Of a DNA stretch of 64,000 nt, positions 20,828 to 29,107 are shown in pieces. The position numbers were made by a program, and so were the translations under genes. The stretch's first letter is position 1. Each line of letters begins with the position of its first letter. The stretch spans positions 120,686-184,685 of the forward strand of contig JAVKGX010000004.1 of NCBI GenBank assembly GCA_031432545.1. Direction: 5' to 3'. Source of the stretch: Armatimonadota bacterium (lineage in GTDB: Bacteria > Sysuimicrobiota > Sysuimicrobiia > Sysuimicrobiales > Sysuimicrobiaceae). The notes beneath the pieces are model-generated. The model worked only from the letters and a program-made list of their open reading frames with translations. It made no database searches and was not told where the DNA came from.

Positions 20828-21619
20828 CTACCGGCCCCGCCCGGTGGCCCGCTCCAGCAGCCGCACCCCCGCTGAGCCCGCCAGCGTCATCATCAGGTAC
20901 AGCAGCGCCACCATATTGTACGTCTCGAACGACCGGAAGGTCCTCGCCACGTTGAGGTTGCCCGAATACGTCAGCTCCGTCACGGAGATGACCGAGGCCA
21001 GTGAGGAGTCCTTCAGCAGCGCGACGAAGTCGTTGCCCAGCGGCGGTAGAATGATGCGGATAGCCTGGGGCAGGACCACGTAGCGCATCGCCTGACCGTT
21101 CGACATGCCCAACGACAGCGCCGCCTCCACCTGACCTCGGGGGATGGCCTCGATCCCGGCCCGATAAACCTCCGCGAGGTATGCGCCGTAGCCGATCCCC
21201 AATCCCAGCACTGCGCGCACCACGTTGTCGCGCCAGAACCGCATCTGGGTCGCGTCGGCCAGCCACGGCGTCAGCACGAACGCGATGTACAGCAGCAGCA
21301 CCAGCAGCGGCACCCCGCGGACCACCTCGATGTACAGGATGGCCGGCGTGCGCAGCCACGGGCTCCCGGACACCCGCATCAGTCCGGCCACCAGACCGAT
21401 GACCAACGCGAGCCCGTACGAAGCCACCGTCAGGTACAGGGTGACGACGATCCCCGAGCCCAGGAAGCGCAACGTCTGCAGGTAGATCTCAGAACCCGCG
21501 ATGCGTGCGGCCACCAGGCCCCCCGAGATGGCCAGCACGAGCACCCACCACGGGAAACGGTGCAGAGGCAGGGGGAAGACGCGCCCCGTGCCCGGTGCAG
21601 CTGTGTGCGGCTGCGACAT
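20828..21619 (-). CDS. Amino-acid ABC transporter permease, HisM/GlnP family
   Basis: 263 residues with about five to six hydrophobic helices. The family region [14 protein letters not shown] is present as [40 protein letters not shown], the EAA loop. It is probably a homodimeric channel, because only one permease gene is present. It lies 11 bp upstream of its ATPase. Confidence 0.92.
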   Translation of the reverse strand: MSQPHTAAPGTGRVFPLPLHRFPWWVLVLAISGGLVAARIAGSEIYLQTLRFLGSGIVVTLYLTVASYGLALVIGLVAGLMRVSGSPWLRTPAILYIEVVRGVPLLVLLLYIAFVLTPWLADATQMRFWRDNVVRAVLGLGIGYGAYLAEVYRAGIEAIPRGQVEAALSLGMSNGQAMRYVVLPQAIRIILPPLGNDFVALLKDSSLASVISVTELTYSGNLNVARTFRSFETYNMVALLYLMMTLAGSAGVRLLERATGRGR

Positions 21620-21766
21620 CGCGAACCCTCGAGCTTCAGTGCCCTGTCGTCGCCGGCCTGCGCACGTTGGCCGCGAGGCGCCCGGTCACCCGGACGGGCA
21701 GCCGCCCAAACGAAGGAGACCGGCGCGGGTCGGCCCCGCAGTTCCGGTCCCCTTCGGCCCCTGAGC

Positions 21767-22573
21767 CTACTGCGTCGGCTTCCACTCCACGAACCACTTC
21801 CGCTTCAGCTCGTCCAGCCTGCCGTTCTCGCGCAGGGTCCGCAGCGCCGCGTTGAACGCATCGACCAGTTCCGGGTTGCCCTTGCGGACCACGATGCCCA
21901 GCTGCTCGCTGGTCATCATCTCCCCCACGGTCTTCAGGCGGCCCGGGTTGGTCCCCATGTAACCCTGTCCGGCCACGCTGTCGATGATGACCGCGTCGAC
22001 GTCGCGGTTCATCAACGCCTGTACGGCCAGGTCGAACGTGCGGTAGCGGCGGACGTCGCGGATCTTGCCCTCCTTCTGCATCTCTGTCGCCAGCTGGTCG
22101 TTGGTCGTGCCGATCTGGACGGCCACGACCTTGTCGGATAGGTCGTCCGCACCGCCGATACGGGTCTCGTCCTCCCGCACCATCACAACCTGTCCGATCT
22201 CGGTGTACGGCTCGGTGAAGTCCACCTTCTCCGCCCTCTGCTCTGTGATCGTGATGCCGGAGATCGCCACGTCGAAGTCGCCCTTTTCCACCCCGGCCAG
22301 GACGCCCTCCCACGCGACGCTCTGGATCTGCGGTCTGCAGTTGACGAGGTTGCAGATCTCGTTGATCAGGTCGATGTCGAACCCGATGAGGTTCTTCTCC
22401 GCGTCGAGCATCTCGAACGGCGGGTAGGTAGCGTCGGTGGCCACCCGGATCGTCCGGCCGCCGAGGTCCGGCAGCTGTCCTGCGGCCTGACCGGGCGCCG
22501 GTTGCTCTGCCGCGCGCGGCGCGCAGCCCGCCACCGCTACCGCAGCGGCGATACACAGAATCAGCCAACGCAT
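21767..22573 (-). CDS. Amino-acid-binding lipoprotein, family 3 solute-binding protein
   Basis: 268 residues. The signal ends in a lipobox (AVAVAGC), so it should be a lipoprotein. The mature part has DATYPPFEMLDAEKNLIGFDIDLINEI, the classic family 3 signature for polar amino acids, and ENGRLDELKRKWF near the C-terminus. A GGGAGGG ribosome site precedes the ATG at 22573. It is the first gene of the importer operon; about 147 bp separate it from the permease. Confidence 0.93.
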   Translation of the reverse strand: MRWLILCIAAAVAVAGCAPRAAEQPAPGQAAGQLPDLGGRTIRVATDATYPPFEMLDAEKNLIGFDIDLINEICNLVNCRPQIQSVAWEGVLAGVEKGDFDVAISGITITEQRAEKVDFTEPYTEIGQVVMVREDETRIGGADDLSDKVVAVQIGTTNDQLATEMQKEGKIRDVRRYRTFDLAVQALMNRDVDAVIIDSVAGQGYMGTNPGRLKTVGEMMTSEQLGIVVRKGNPELVDAFNAALRTLRENGRLDELKRKWFVEWKPTQ

Positions 22574-22674
22574 GCCGAATCCCTCCCTCGTGCCAGGCGC
22601 GTTACGTCGCGCGGGCGCATGGACTGACTTCGGGCCGAGCCGAGTACAGTCCTGCCGGGGTCCCGCCGCGCACT

Positions 22675-23673
22675 CTACCGTCGGGCATCCGACCGCGTCA
22701 GCACCTCCGGGTTCACGGGGTTGGGCGGCCGCCTCCCGGTGAGGACGGCGACGCAGTTCTCCGCCGCCAGCTCGGCCATGCGGGCGCGGGTCGCATGGGT
22801 GGCGCTGGCGATGTGCGGCGCGAGCACGACGTTGTCCAGAGAGCACAGCGGAGAGTGTGGTGGCAGCGGCTCGGTCTCGAAGACATCCAGCCCCGCGGCG
22901 GCGATGCGCCTTTGGGACAGAGCCTCGTACAGCGCCTGCTCGTCGACGACGGGCCCGCGCGCGGTGTTCACGAGGATGGCGGTCGGTTTCATCAGTGCCA
23001 GGCGTTCGCGGCCGATCAGGTGGCGGGTCTGCGGGGTGAGCGGTGTGTGGAGGCTCACGAAGTCCGACTCGCGGAGCAGCTCGTCCAGCTGTCGGTATTC
23101 GATCCCCAGCTCAGCCTCCAGATCCCGTCGACGGGAACGGCTGTGGTACAGCACACGCATCCGGAACCCCGCCGCTCGACGGGCGACGGCGCTGCCGATC
23201 CGGCCCAGCCCCACGAGTCCGAGCGTCCGGCCGTGGACGTCGTGCCCGAGCAGCAGCGTCGGTTGCCAGGACGTCCACCGCCCCGACCGCACGTAGCGGT
23301 CGGCCTCCGGGACCCGTCGCGCGGCGGCCATCAGCAGCGCCCAGGCGAAGTCCGCGGTCGTCTCGGTGAGCACACCTGGCGTGTTCGTGACGACGATCCC
23401 GCGGCGCGTGGCGGCGGGCACGTCCACGTTGTCGTAGCCCACCGCCACGTTGCTCACGACGCGCAGCCGGGGGGCCCGCGCGAACACCTCCTCGTCCATG
23501 CGGTCGGTGAGCAGAGACACGATCCCGTGGGCCGCCTCGGCTTCGGCAAGCAGCACGTCTCGCGGTGGAGGCTCTTCCGGCCGCTCCCACATCCGCACTT
23601 CGCAGTGCTCGGCGAGGATCTCCAGCGCGCGCCCGGGAAGCGGGCGGCAGACGTACGCGATCGGTCTGTCCAT
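22675..23673 (-). CDS. D-isomer-specific 2-hydroxyacid dehydrogenase (glyoxylate/hydroxypyruvate reductase type)
   Basis: 332 residues. The NAD-binding motif is [20 protein letters not shown]. The catalytic Arg is in [13 protein letters not shown], the Glu in [14 protein letters not shown], and the His in [12 protein letters not shown]. The specificity is probably glyoxylate, hydroxypyruvate or 2-ketogluconate. The ATG at 23673 ([12 protein letters not shown]) fits the family, although the frame stays open further upstream. It is divergent from the secreted-protein pair starting at 23765. Confidence 0.9.
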   Translation of the reverse strand: MDRPIAYVCRPLPGRALEILAEHCEVRMWERPEEPPPRDVLLAEAEAAHGIVSLLTDRMDEEVFARAPRLRVVSNVAVGYDNVDVPAATRRGIVVTNTPGVLTETTADFAWALLMAAARRVPEADRYVRSGRWTSWQPTLLLGHDVHGRTLGLVGLGRIGSAVARRAAGFRMRVLYHSRSRRRDLEAELGIEYRQLDELLRESDFVSLHTPLTPQTRHLIGRERLALMKPTAILVNTARGPVVDEQALYEALSQRRIAAAGLDVFETEPLPPHSPLCSLDNVVLAPHIASATHATRARMAELAAENCVAVLTGRRPPNPVNPEVLTRSDARR

Positions 23674-23764
23674 CGGCTGCCTCGCGAACCGGTGTCGGGG
23701 TCCCGAACGTAGGAGGACAGGTGGAAGGTACGATGGGTGGTAGAGCGGCTCCTGCCGGAGGTCG

Positions 23765-24325
23765 ATGATGCGAACCCTCACGGTCGGCCTGATTGCGCTG
23801 CTCTTGGCCGCGCCGGCCCTGTCCCAGGAACGCGCAGCCCCTACGCCTCCGCCCGAAGACGTCCCGATCGTCTCCGGGCAGCGCATCGGTCCCATCACGG
23901 TCAGCATGACACCGCAGCAAATGGTCCGGATCCTGGGCCAACCGGAACGCATCGACCGCTACCCGGAGCGTAACATCCTGTCGTACGACTGGAAGCCGTC
24001 CGGGTATCTCGTATCGTTCCGTCTGGACAACCAGAGAGTACGCGTCGTGGCGGTCTACGGAGCGATCCAGGGTTTCAAGACCGATCGCAACATCCGGCTC
24101 CTCATGCCCATCTCCCGCGCCGAGGCGGCCTATGGAAAGGGCCATGGGTACGTTCGGACCGACTGCCCGCAGGACAGGATCACCCTGATCCGCTACCACC
24201 GCCTCGGGCTGCAGTTCGCCGCCGCCCACGACCCCGGCAAGCCCATCCACGGCATCATCTTCAACATCGGAGTCTTTGACCCCGCAGCCCTGCCGGAGCA
24301 GAGGGTTCGGTGCGCAACGGACTGA
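23765..24325 (+). CDS. Secreted protein of unknown function, first of a tandem paralogous pair
   Basis: 186 residues with a Sec signal peptide ([22 protein letters not shown]). The mature protein has a motif [11 protein letters not shown], a central block [19 protein letters not shown], one conserved Cys (RTDCPQD), then [12 protein letters not shown] and IFNIGVFDP. The same blocks recur in the next gene, so the two are paralogues. I do not recognise the family. GGAGG precedes the ATG pair at 23765. It is one of the few plus-strand genes of the window. Confidence 0.75.
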   Translation: MMRTLTVGLIALLLAAPALSQERAAPTPPPEDVPIVSGQRIGPITVSMTPQQMVRILGQPERIDRYPERNILSYDWKPSGYLVSFRLDNQRVRVVAVYGAIQGFKTDRNIRLLMPISRAEAAYGKGHGYVRTDCPQDRITLIRYHRLGLQFAAAHDPGKPIHGIIFNIGVFDPAALPEQRVRCATD

Positions 24326-24897
24326 TGGGACGGTCGGCGCTCGCGTTCGTAGCGGCCGCCCTGCTGGCCTCCGGCGCGGCTGCGGCGCCCAACGACTCCC
24401 AGTCCACCCCTCTGCCTACGCTGCGCATCGTCCCGGGCCAGGGCATCGGCCCGTACTCGTTGCGGGCCGGCCTGGACGGCCTGGTCCGCACCATCGGCAC
24501 CGAGGGGATGCACAGGACGATCGTGGACATGGCGGAAGCCACGCGGGAGTGTGACAGGCGGACGACCGGCCGCCTGATCCGGTTGGAGTGGCGGCAGCTG
24601 GGGCTGTGGCTGACCGCCGACGAGGCCTCGCGCGCGGTGCGCGTCCTAAGCGCCTATGGCACCGAACAGCGCTTCGTCACCGACCGAGGCGTCCGCCTGG
24701 GATCGTCCGCCGACGCTGTTGCGCGGCTGTACGGAGGCGACTTCGACCGCATATCGTGCCGAGTACCACGCGCCGACGCAACCGCGGTGATTTTCCGCTA
24801 CACCACGCTGGGGATCCAGTTCACGGCAGCCTACGGCTCTGCGCTCGGCGGCGGCCGCTTGTTCGAGATCGGTGTCTTCGCTCCGGGCACGTTCTGA
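24310..24897 (+). CDS. Secreted protein of unknown function, second of a tandem paralogous pair
   Basis: 195 residues from a GTG at 24310, overlapping the first paralogue by 16 bp. The signal peptide reads LALAFVAAALLASGAAAAP-like and is followed by GQGIGPYSLRAGLDGLVRTIG. The shared blocks are SAYGTEQRFVTDRGVRLG, one Cys (RISCRVP), IFRYTTLGIQFTAAYG and EIGVFAPGTF. It also has a Cys in ATRECDRRT that the first lacks. It probably arose by local duplication and may act together with its neighbour outside the membrane. It ends 10 bp from the convergent phosphodiesterase-like gene. Confidence 0.75.
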   Translation: MRNGLMGRSALAFVAAALLASGAAAAPNDSQSTPLPTLRIVPGQGIGPYSLRAGLDGLVRTIGTEGMHRTIVDMAEATRECDRRTTGRLIRLEWRQLGLWLTADEASRAVRVLSAYGTEQRFVTDRGVRLGSSADAVARLYGGDFDRISCRVPRADATAVIFRYTTLGIQFTAAYGSALGGGRLFEIGVFAPGTF

Positions 24898-24907
24898 ACG
24901 GGGGGTT

Positions 24908-25765
24908 TTATCGGAAGGCGTCGGTCACCGCGCGGCCGTCCCAATCTCCTGGGACCGGTATCCCCAGCAACCACAGTGCGGTCGCCGCGGTGTCGTAGAT
25001 GCGGACCGCCTGGGAGATCGTGCCGCCTGCGCGAACGTGACTCCCGAAGACCAGCCACGGGATCGTGACCTCCTCCGGTCGGGCGCCGCCGTGCCTGCGG
25101 CCCAAACCCCCGTGGTCTGACGTCACGATGACGGTCAGCGGGATCCCCGAGCGGCTCGCCCCCTCCAGAAAGCCCGCCAGCGCCTCCAGGGACCTGCGAA
25201 CGCTCTCGCGGTAGTTGTGGCTTTCCCAGCTCCACCGGTGCCCGGCGTCGTCGGGGTCGGCGACGTGGACGAACAGCAAGGCCGGTCGGTGTCCCAGTCG
25301 TTCGGCCGCCTGGCGGAGCACACCATCAGCTCGGTACCGTGGATAGGGAAGGTAACGAAACAACCGAACGGATCCCGGGCGCGCGAAGATCTCCAGCTTC
25401 AACTTCGCAACGATCATCTCCGCGCCCATTCCCGCACGCGTGGCGATCTCCATGACGGTCGGCACGCCGACGTATGCGTCTCCCTTCCGCCAGTTGTTGT
25501 GCCGCACCCCATGCCCTGCCACGTCCCAGCCAGTCAGCATCGAGGCGTGTGCCGGCAGGGTGCTGCTGGGGACCACCGTTCGCGCACGGAACGTTACCGC
25601 CCCCGCCGAGCGCAAAGCAGGTGGCAGGAGCGCTTCGGCGGCGTCGCCCCGCAACCCGTCAATGCTGATCACGACCACCGCGCGCAGCCGTTGAGGCGAC
25701 TGAGCACCCGCGGATGCCGCCAGCACGAGGATGAGCAGCAGCACGCGCAAACACGTATTCTCCAT
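24908..25765 (-). CDS. Secreted alkaline-phosphatase-superfamily / nucleotide pyrophosphatase-like protein
   Basis: 285 residues with a signal peptide (MENTCLRVLLLILVLAASAGA). Metal-binding motifs of the superfamily are VVVISIDGLRGD near residue 33, a nucleophile region VVPSSTLPAHASMLTGW, HVADPDDAGHRW, and TSDHGGLGRRHGG near residue 215. It should hydrolyse phosphodiesters or phosphate esters outside the membrane. The substrate is unknown. It is shorter than many family members but keeps all metal motifs. Confidence 0.83.
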   Translation of the reverse strand: MENTCLRVLLLILVLAASAGAQSPQRLRAVVVISIDGLRGDAAEALLPPALRSAGAVTFRARTVVPSSTLPAHASMLTGWDVAGHGVRHNNWRKGDAYVGVPTVMEIATRAGMGAEMIVAKLKLEIFARPGSVRLFRYLPYPRYRADGVLRQAAERLGHRPALLFVHVADPDDAGHRWSWESHNYRESVRRSLEALAGFLEGASRSGIPLTVIVTSDHGGLGRRHGGARPEEVTIPWLVFGSHVRAGGTISQAVRIYDTAATALWLLGIPVPGDWDGRAVTDAFR

Positions 25766-25801
25766 TGCGCTCTGCCCGGGTTTGTCGGTAAAATATTGAA
25801 C

Positions 25802-25876
25802 GTCAGCGAGAAGCGGATCCCGAAGGGCAAGCGCGGGGAGACCCGCACCGGTCAGTCGGGGAGCGCACTCGCTGAC
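25802..25876. other. Structured intergenic element with a perfect 9-bp closing stem
   Basis: GTCAGCGAG (25802-25810) and CTCGCTGAC (25868-25876) are exact reverse complements. On the minus strand the enclosed bases can form GCGGG-TCTC-CCCGC and a small CCC-TTC-GGG hairpin, so a branched fold is possible. It lies between the XRE regulator stop and the phosphodiesterase-like start, in the leader of the latter. It matches no riboswitch class I know. Confidence 0.4.
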
Positions 25877-25894
25877 TTTGCTTGTTGCCTGCCC

Positions 25895-26464
25895 CTAATT
25901 CCTCTTGCGGCGTCGGATCCAGGTCCTGATCGCGTCCCGTGTGACCTCCCAGGCATGCCATGCGGCGTTGCGGGCGACGCTGTAGGTCGTCTCCTCGAGG
26001 ACCGGGGGAATCTTGCGGGTGCGCAGGGCACCGCGGATGTCCAGCGGGAGTGCGGGCAGCACGTCCCGTTCGAAATCCATCCCGTCCAGGAAGCGCACGA
26101 TCTCGTCGGGCGGGACGCAACCGCTGATTTCGGCCGGCAGCTGCTCCAATCGGTGCAGCAACTCCAGGTGCCTGTGATGCAACCGCTGCTCCAGGCGTTC
26201 CAGCGCCGCCACCGGGTCCGATTCAGCCGGTGGCTCCGCGTACCCCTCCAGGAAGTACGCAGGAGGCCGGTTGAGCACCTCGCACAGCCGCAAGAAAGTC
26301 TCGAACTTCGGGAAGGCCTTGCCGCGTTCCCAGTCCCCGACAGCCACGGCACTGCGCAGCGCGAGCAGCCGGCTGAGGTCGCGCTGCGACAGGCCGGCAG
26401 CTACACGCGCCTCATGCACGCGTAGCCCGAAGGTTCTCCGCACGTCCGTCAGGAGTCGACCCAT
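25895..26464 (-). CDS. XRE-family transcriptional regulator
   Basis: 189 residues. Residues about 10-70 form a helix-turn-helix of the Cro/CI type (LRVHEARVAAGLSQRDLSRLLALRSAVAVGDWERGKAFPKFETF), with a variation in the recognition helix. The rest is a helical region of unknown type, containing ALERLEQRLHHRHLELLHRLEQL, a probable coiled coil for dimerisation. The start ATG at 26464 is chosen because the HTH begins soon after. It is divergent from the zinc-finger gene at 26667, and the two may share a control region. Confidence 0.8.
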   Translation of the reverse strand: MGRLLTDVRRTFGLRVHEARVAAGLSQRDLSRLLALRSAVAVGDWERGKAFPKFETFLRLCEVLNRPPAYFLEGYAEPPAESDPVAALERLEQRLHHRHLELLHRLEQLPAEISGCVPPDEIVRFLDGMDFERDVLPALPLDIRGALRTRKIPPVLEETTYSVARNAAWHAWEVTRDAIRTWIRRRKRN

Positions 26465-26666
26465 CGCCCTTCCCTCCACGTAGATCCATTCTATCTCGGT
26501 CCCGGAGCACCCGTAGGAAATACTTTGTGCCGCCGCTAGAAATGACTCAGGCGTTGTGCGACCATTTGTTCGATACTCGAGCGAGGATTTGAGACGGCCC
26601 GTGGGGAACGTATCCCAAAGCGAGCGCCGACGGCGTTGCGTGTTTGAGGGCAGTTGGGAGGCCAGG

Positions 26667-27254
26667 ATGCCGCGAACCGAAGACGAAGATGCGTTGGAGC
26701 GTACGCTCCGACGGCGGCTGTATCGCAAGGACTGCCCGCCCCCCGAGGTGCTGGGCGAGATGCGCTTGGGGCTGCTCTCTCCGGCCAGGTCCGACGCGTT
26801 GGAGCACCACCTCCGCGACTGTCCGCACTGCCGGGCGGAGCTGCAATCCCTCGACCGGCTGCTGCAAACCGAAGACCGGGAGCGATCCGGCCTGCGCCGC
26901 CTGCTCGGCCGACTCATACCCCCGTCCATGGTGGCGGAGCGGCCGGCGTTCGCGTTGAGGGGCGGCGGTCGCCTGACCGACGCGACGTACGAGGCCGGTG
27001 ACTTCACGGTCATGCTGGCCATCCACGAAGATCCACAGGACCCACACGCTAGATCCATCCTGGGCATGCTCACTTCCGGATACGAGACCTCACTGGACGG
27101 GACCGCCTTCCTTGCCGGCGAGGCCGGCCACCTCGAAGCAGAGATCGACGAAGACGGCCAGTTCGCCTTCTCGGGGGTCGTGCCGGGGCGCTACGTGCTG
27201 GACCTGGAGGTCGGCTCGGTGCGCGTGGAACTCGAGCCGCTGGAGATTCGCTAA
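26667..27254 (+). CDS. zf-HC2 (anti-sigma-like) zinc-finger protein with C-terminal beta domain
   Basis: 195 residues. The motif ALEHHLRDCPHCRAEL near residues 45-60 is the H-x3-C-x2-C zinc site of anti-sigma factors. The C-terminal half is a beta-rich segment (LAGEAGHLEAEIDEDGQFAFSGVVPGRYVLDLEV) resembling carboxypeptidase-regulatory-like or 'prealbumin' domains. No transmembrane helix is evident. GGGAGG stands 7 nt before the ATG at 26667. No sigma factor gene is adjacent, so the partner is unknown. Confidence 0.78.
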   Translation: MPRTEDEDALERTLRRRLYRKDCPPPEVLGEMRLGLLSPARSDALEHHLRDCPHCRAELQSLDRLLQTEDRERSGLRRLLGRLIPPSMVAERPAFALRGGGRLTDATYEAGDFTVMLAIHEDPQDPHARSILGMLTSGYETSLDGTAFLAGEAGHLEAEIDEDGQFAFSGVVPGRYVLDLEVGSVRVELEPLEIR

Positions 27255-27319
27255 AGCGCCGACGATGGCACGGGACTTGCTCATTTTCGGTGCGGGCGGC
27301 AGCCGCGCCAGCGTTCAGG

Positions 27320-27348
27320 TTGACAGGATCGGTTGCCGTGGGTAGCGT
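27320..27348 (+). promoter_or_regulatory. Promoter upstream of the first c-di-GMP riboswitch
   Basis: A perfect TTGACA (27320-27325) is followed by a 17-nt spacer and TAGCGT (27343-27348). Predicted transcription would begin near 27355, just before the first aptamer at 27368. The -10 is weak (three of six), so strength is uncertain, but the position fits an RNA-controlled leader. Confidence 0.5.
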
Positions 27349-27367
27349 AAAGACAACCGAATAGCAG

Positions 27368-27458
27368 GACCGTTCGAAGGGGCAAACCCGCAGCAATGCG
27401 GGGACGCAAAGCCTACGGGACCGCCGATCTGGCGGTCGGCCGGGTTGCCGAAGCGGTC
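27368..27458 (+). promoter_or_regulatory. c-di-GMP-I (GEMM) riboswitch aptamer 1
   Basis: It contains the invariant blocks GGGCAAACC, GGGACGCAAAGCC and GGGTTGCCGAA in the right order. P1 is GACCG (27368-27372) with CGGTC (27454-27458). P2 CCGCA-GCAA-TGCGG has a GNRA tetraloop, and P3 carries ACCGCC/GGCGGT. By hand alignment the base corresponding to Vc2 position 20 is G, as in c-di-GMP rather than cGAMP binders. It is followed within 7 nt by an intrinsic terminator, so it probably controls transcription. Confidence 0.93.
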
Positions 27459-27464
27459 AGATAG

Positions 27465-27496
27465 GCCCACTTCGACGTCGTCGCGGTGGGCTTTTT
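27465..27496 (+). terminator. Intrinsic terminator, expression platform of aptamer 1
   Basis: The stem GCCCAC (27465-27470) pairs with GTGGGC (27486-27491) and is followed by five T. Short CG-rich pairs inside the loop may extend it. It begins seven bases after P1 of aptamer 1, the spacing expected for a riboswitch-controlled terminator. Confidence 0.8.
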
Positions 27497-27654
27497 CATT
27501 GTAGCTGACCGTGTCATCCGGACCGGGACATCCCCCCCTGCGTTCCGGTCCGGGGACGCCGCCGTGCGGGCCGCGTAGGCCCGCACGGCGTATATCGCAC
27601 TGCCGACCGGTGCGGGGGTACCCGTCGGTTGGGGGGGAAAACCGAGTCGCATCC

Positions 27655-27738
27655 GGTTCGAAGGGGCAAACCTGCAGCGATGCGGGGACGCAAAGCCGAC
27701 GGGACCGCCCCCGAGGCGGTCGGCCGGGCTGCCGAACC
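27655..27738 (+). promoter_or_regulatory. c-di-GMP-I (GEMM) riboswitch aptamer 2
   Basis: The blocks GGGCAAACC, GGGACGCAAAGCC and GGGCTGCCGAACC are conserved. P1 pairs GGTTCG with CGAACC, P2 ends in a GCGA tetraloop, and P3 is ACCGCC/GGCGGT. The 5' flank CGGTTCGAAGGGGCAAACC is nearly identical to aptamer 1, pointing to a recent duplication. About 62 nt separate it from aptamer 3 with no obvious terminator between them, so aptamers 2 and 3 look like one tandem sensor. Confidence 0.92.
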
Positions 27739-27799
27739 ACGCAGGTGCGCGCTTCGGACCCTGACAGGGGCGGGCGCTTGTGGTCTTCCGGCGCGCAAG

Positions 27800-27887
27800 C
27801 CCCTCGACAAAGGCAAACCCGCAGCGATGCGGGGACGCAAAGCCTACGGGACCGCCACCGAGGCGGTCGGCCGGGCTGCCGAAGGGG
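27800..27887 (+). promoter_or_regulatory. c-di-GMP-I (GEMM) riboswitch aptamer 3, next to the ribosome site
   Basis: The blocks AGGCAAACC, GGGACGCAAAGCC and GGGCTGCCGAA are present, with a GCGA tetraloop on P2 and ACCGCC/GGCGGT on P3. P1 pairs CCCCTCG (27800-27806) with CGAAGGGG (27880-27887). The 3' strand of P1 is itself the purine-rich ribosome site of the glycosidase gene, so ligand-stabilised P1 should block translation. One base of the first block differs (A for G). Confidence 0.92.
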
Positions 27888-27898
27888 GGCGCTCCTTG
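27884..27898 (+). promoter_or_regulatory. Ribosome site overlapping aptamer 3 P1, with TTG start
   Basis: GGGGGG (27884-27889) stands 6 nt before TTG (27896-27898). No ATG or better GTG exists before the signal peptide, so this site decides the start of the glycoside-hydrolase-like gene. Because it forms part of P1 of aptamer 3, sequestration by c-di-GMP is the simplest reading. Confidence 0.7.
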
Positions 27899-29074
27899 GG
27901 GTACAGCGCCGAAAGAAAGAGAATCGCCGCGGTCGGCACTCTACTCACTGTGTTGGCTTTGGCCGCCGGCCGCTCTACCCAAGCGTCGGACCCCCCCGTC
28001 CGCGCGATCCGCTTCGATCCCGGATACTACTACAACACCGGTCTTTCGGCCGACGTGCTCGCCGCACGACTCGTGAATCACTGGGCGGATCACGGAGTAA
28101 ACCTCGTGTACTTCTATGCCTACAGTTTCGCCTATGGCGCCCGTTATCCCACGCGCTACTTGTACAACGCGCAGGAAGACTTCGGGCGCCTGAACCTCCT
28201 GCAGCGGATCGTCTCAGAAGCGCACCGCCGGGGCATCAGGGTGATCGCATGGGTGTACGTGCTGCGGCACAAGGGCGCCTGGGAGGCACGCCCGAGTTGG
28301 CGCAGCCTGACCGCCGACGGCACGCCGTACCGCGAAGGGTTCGACCAATACTTCCTGTCGCCGCACCATCCCGAGGCCGTGACCTGGTGGCTCGGTTTTT
28401 TGGAGGATTTGCTCCGGGCCGTGCCGGATCTCGATGGAGTCGACCTGGCGGAACCTGTCGTCAACTGGTGGGGAGACACTGCCGACCACTCCCTAGCAGC
28501 AACATACGCGTTTCACCGCGTCCATCCGCGCGTGCGTGTCGGCGGGCAGGAGTGGCTTCTGTTCCGCGCGGATGCGCTCCGTGTCGTCCTGGAGCGGAGC
28601 ACTGAGCTCGCGCGTCGGTACGGCAAGGAGGTCCACGTAACCACCGTAATGACGCCGGAGCCGAACGGCACCCTCATCTCATCCGACGCCCAACGGGACG
28701 CAACCGGATTCGATCTCGACGGCCTCCTATCCGGCAGGTTTCGCCCCGATGTCGTCAACGTGGAGCTGATCTTTCAACAGTGGGCCAGTCTGTATCGAAA
28801 CCCCGGCGTGTTCACGCCCGAGTGGACGGCGCGTGCCGCAAGAGCTGCCGATCGAAAGGTGCGCGGCCGTGCACGTCTTGTGATACACGTAGAACTGTCG
28901 TCGTTCGGGACGGCGTCTCCCACCGTGCCGGATCTGTCACGTGTCCTCACATCCCTCCAACGTGCGGGATACAGCTCCGTTGACGTGTACGCGGGCCATC
29001 TGATCGACGCCATCGGAGGGTGGGAAGCTCTGCGATCCGCCCTGCTTTCTCGGATCGCGGCTCACGGCCGGTGA
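27896..29074 (+). CDS. Secreted TIM-barrel glycoside-hydrolase-like protein under c-di-GMP riboswitch control
   Basis: 392 residues from TTG 27896. The signal peptide (ERKRIAAVGTLLTVLALAAGRSTQA) shows export. The mature protein begins DPPVRAIRFDPGYYYNTG and continues with HGVNLVYFYAYSFAYG, AHRRGIRVIAWVYV and DLDGVDLAEPVVNWWG. This is a (beta/alpha)8 fold related to GHL10/DUF187-type barrels, with conserved acidic residues in DGVDLAEP as candidate catalytic or metal residues. It shares clear homology over its whole length with the N-terminal 400 residues of the 980-residue protein at 30370. It probably cuts or trims the polymer made by the convergent operon. Substrate not known. Confidence 0.82.
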   Translation: MGYSAERKRIAAVGTLLTVLALAAGRSTQASDPPVRAIRFDPGYYYNTGLSADVLAARLVNHWADHGVNLVYFYAYSFAYGARYPTRYLYNAQEDFGRLNLLQRIVSEAHRRGIRVIAWVYVLRHKGAWEARPSWRSLTADGTPYREGFDQYFLSPHHPEAVTWWLGFLEDLLRAVPDLDGVDLAEPVVNWWGDTADHSLAATYAFHRVHPRVRVGGQEWLLFRADALRVVLERSTELARRYGKEVHVTTVMTPEPNGTLISSDAQRDATGFDLDGLLSGRFRPDVVNVELIFQQWASLYRNPGVFTPEWTARAARAADRKVRGRARLVIHVELSSFGTASPTVPDLSRVLTSLQRAGYSSVDVYAGHLIDAIGGWEALRSALLSRIAAHGR

Positions 29075-29107
29075 CACGCTTCCGCTGGCAACCAAGCGCA
29101 CCGGGGA

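Noticed and set aside
27500..27895. Coding of the open plus-strand frame from 27629 to 27895 as part of the glycosidase
   Set aside because: The frame passes through aptamers 2 and 3; the translated sequence is repeated riboswitch, and the signal peptide begins only after 27896.
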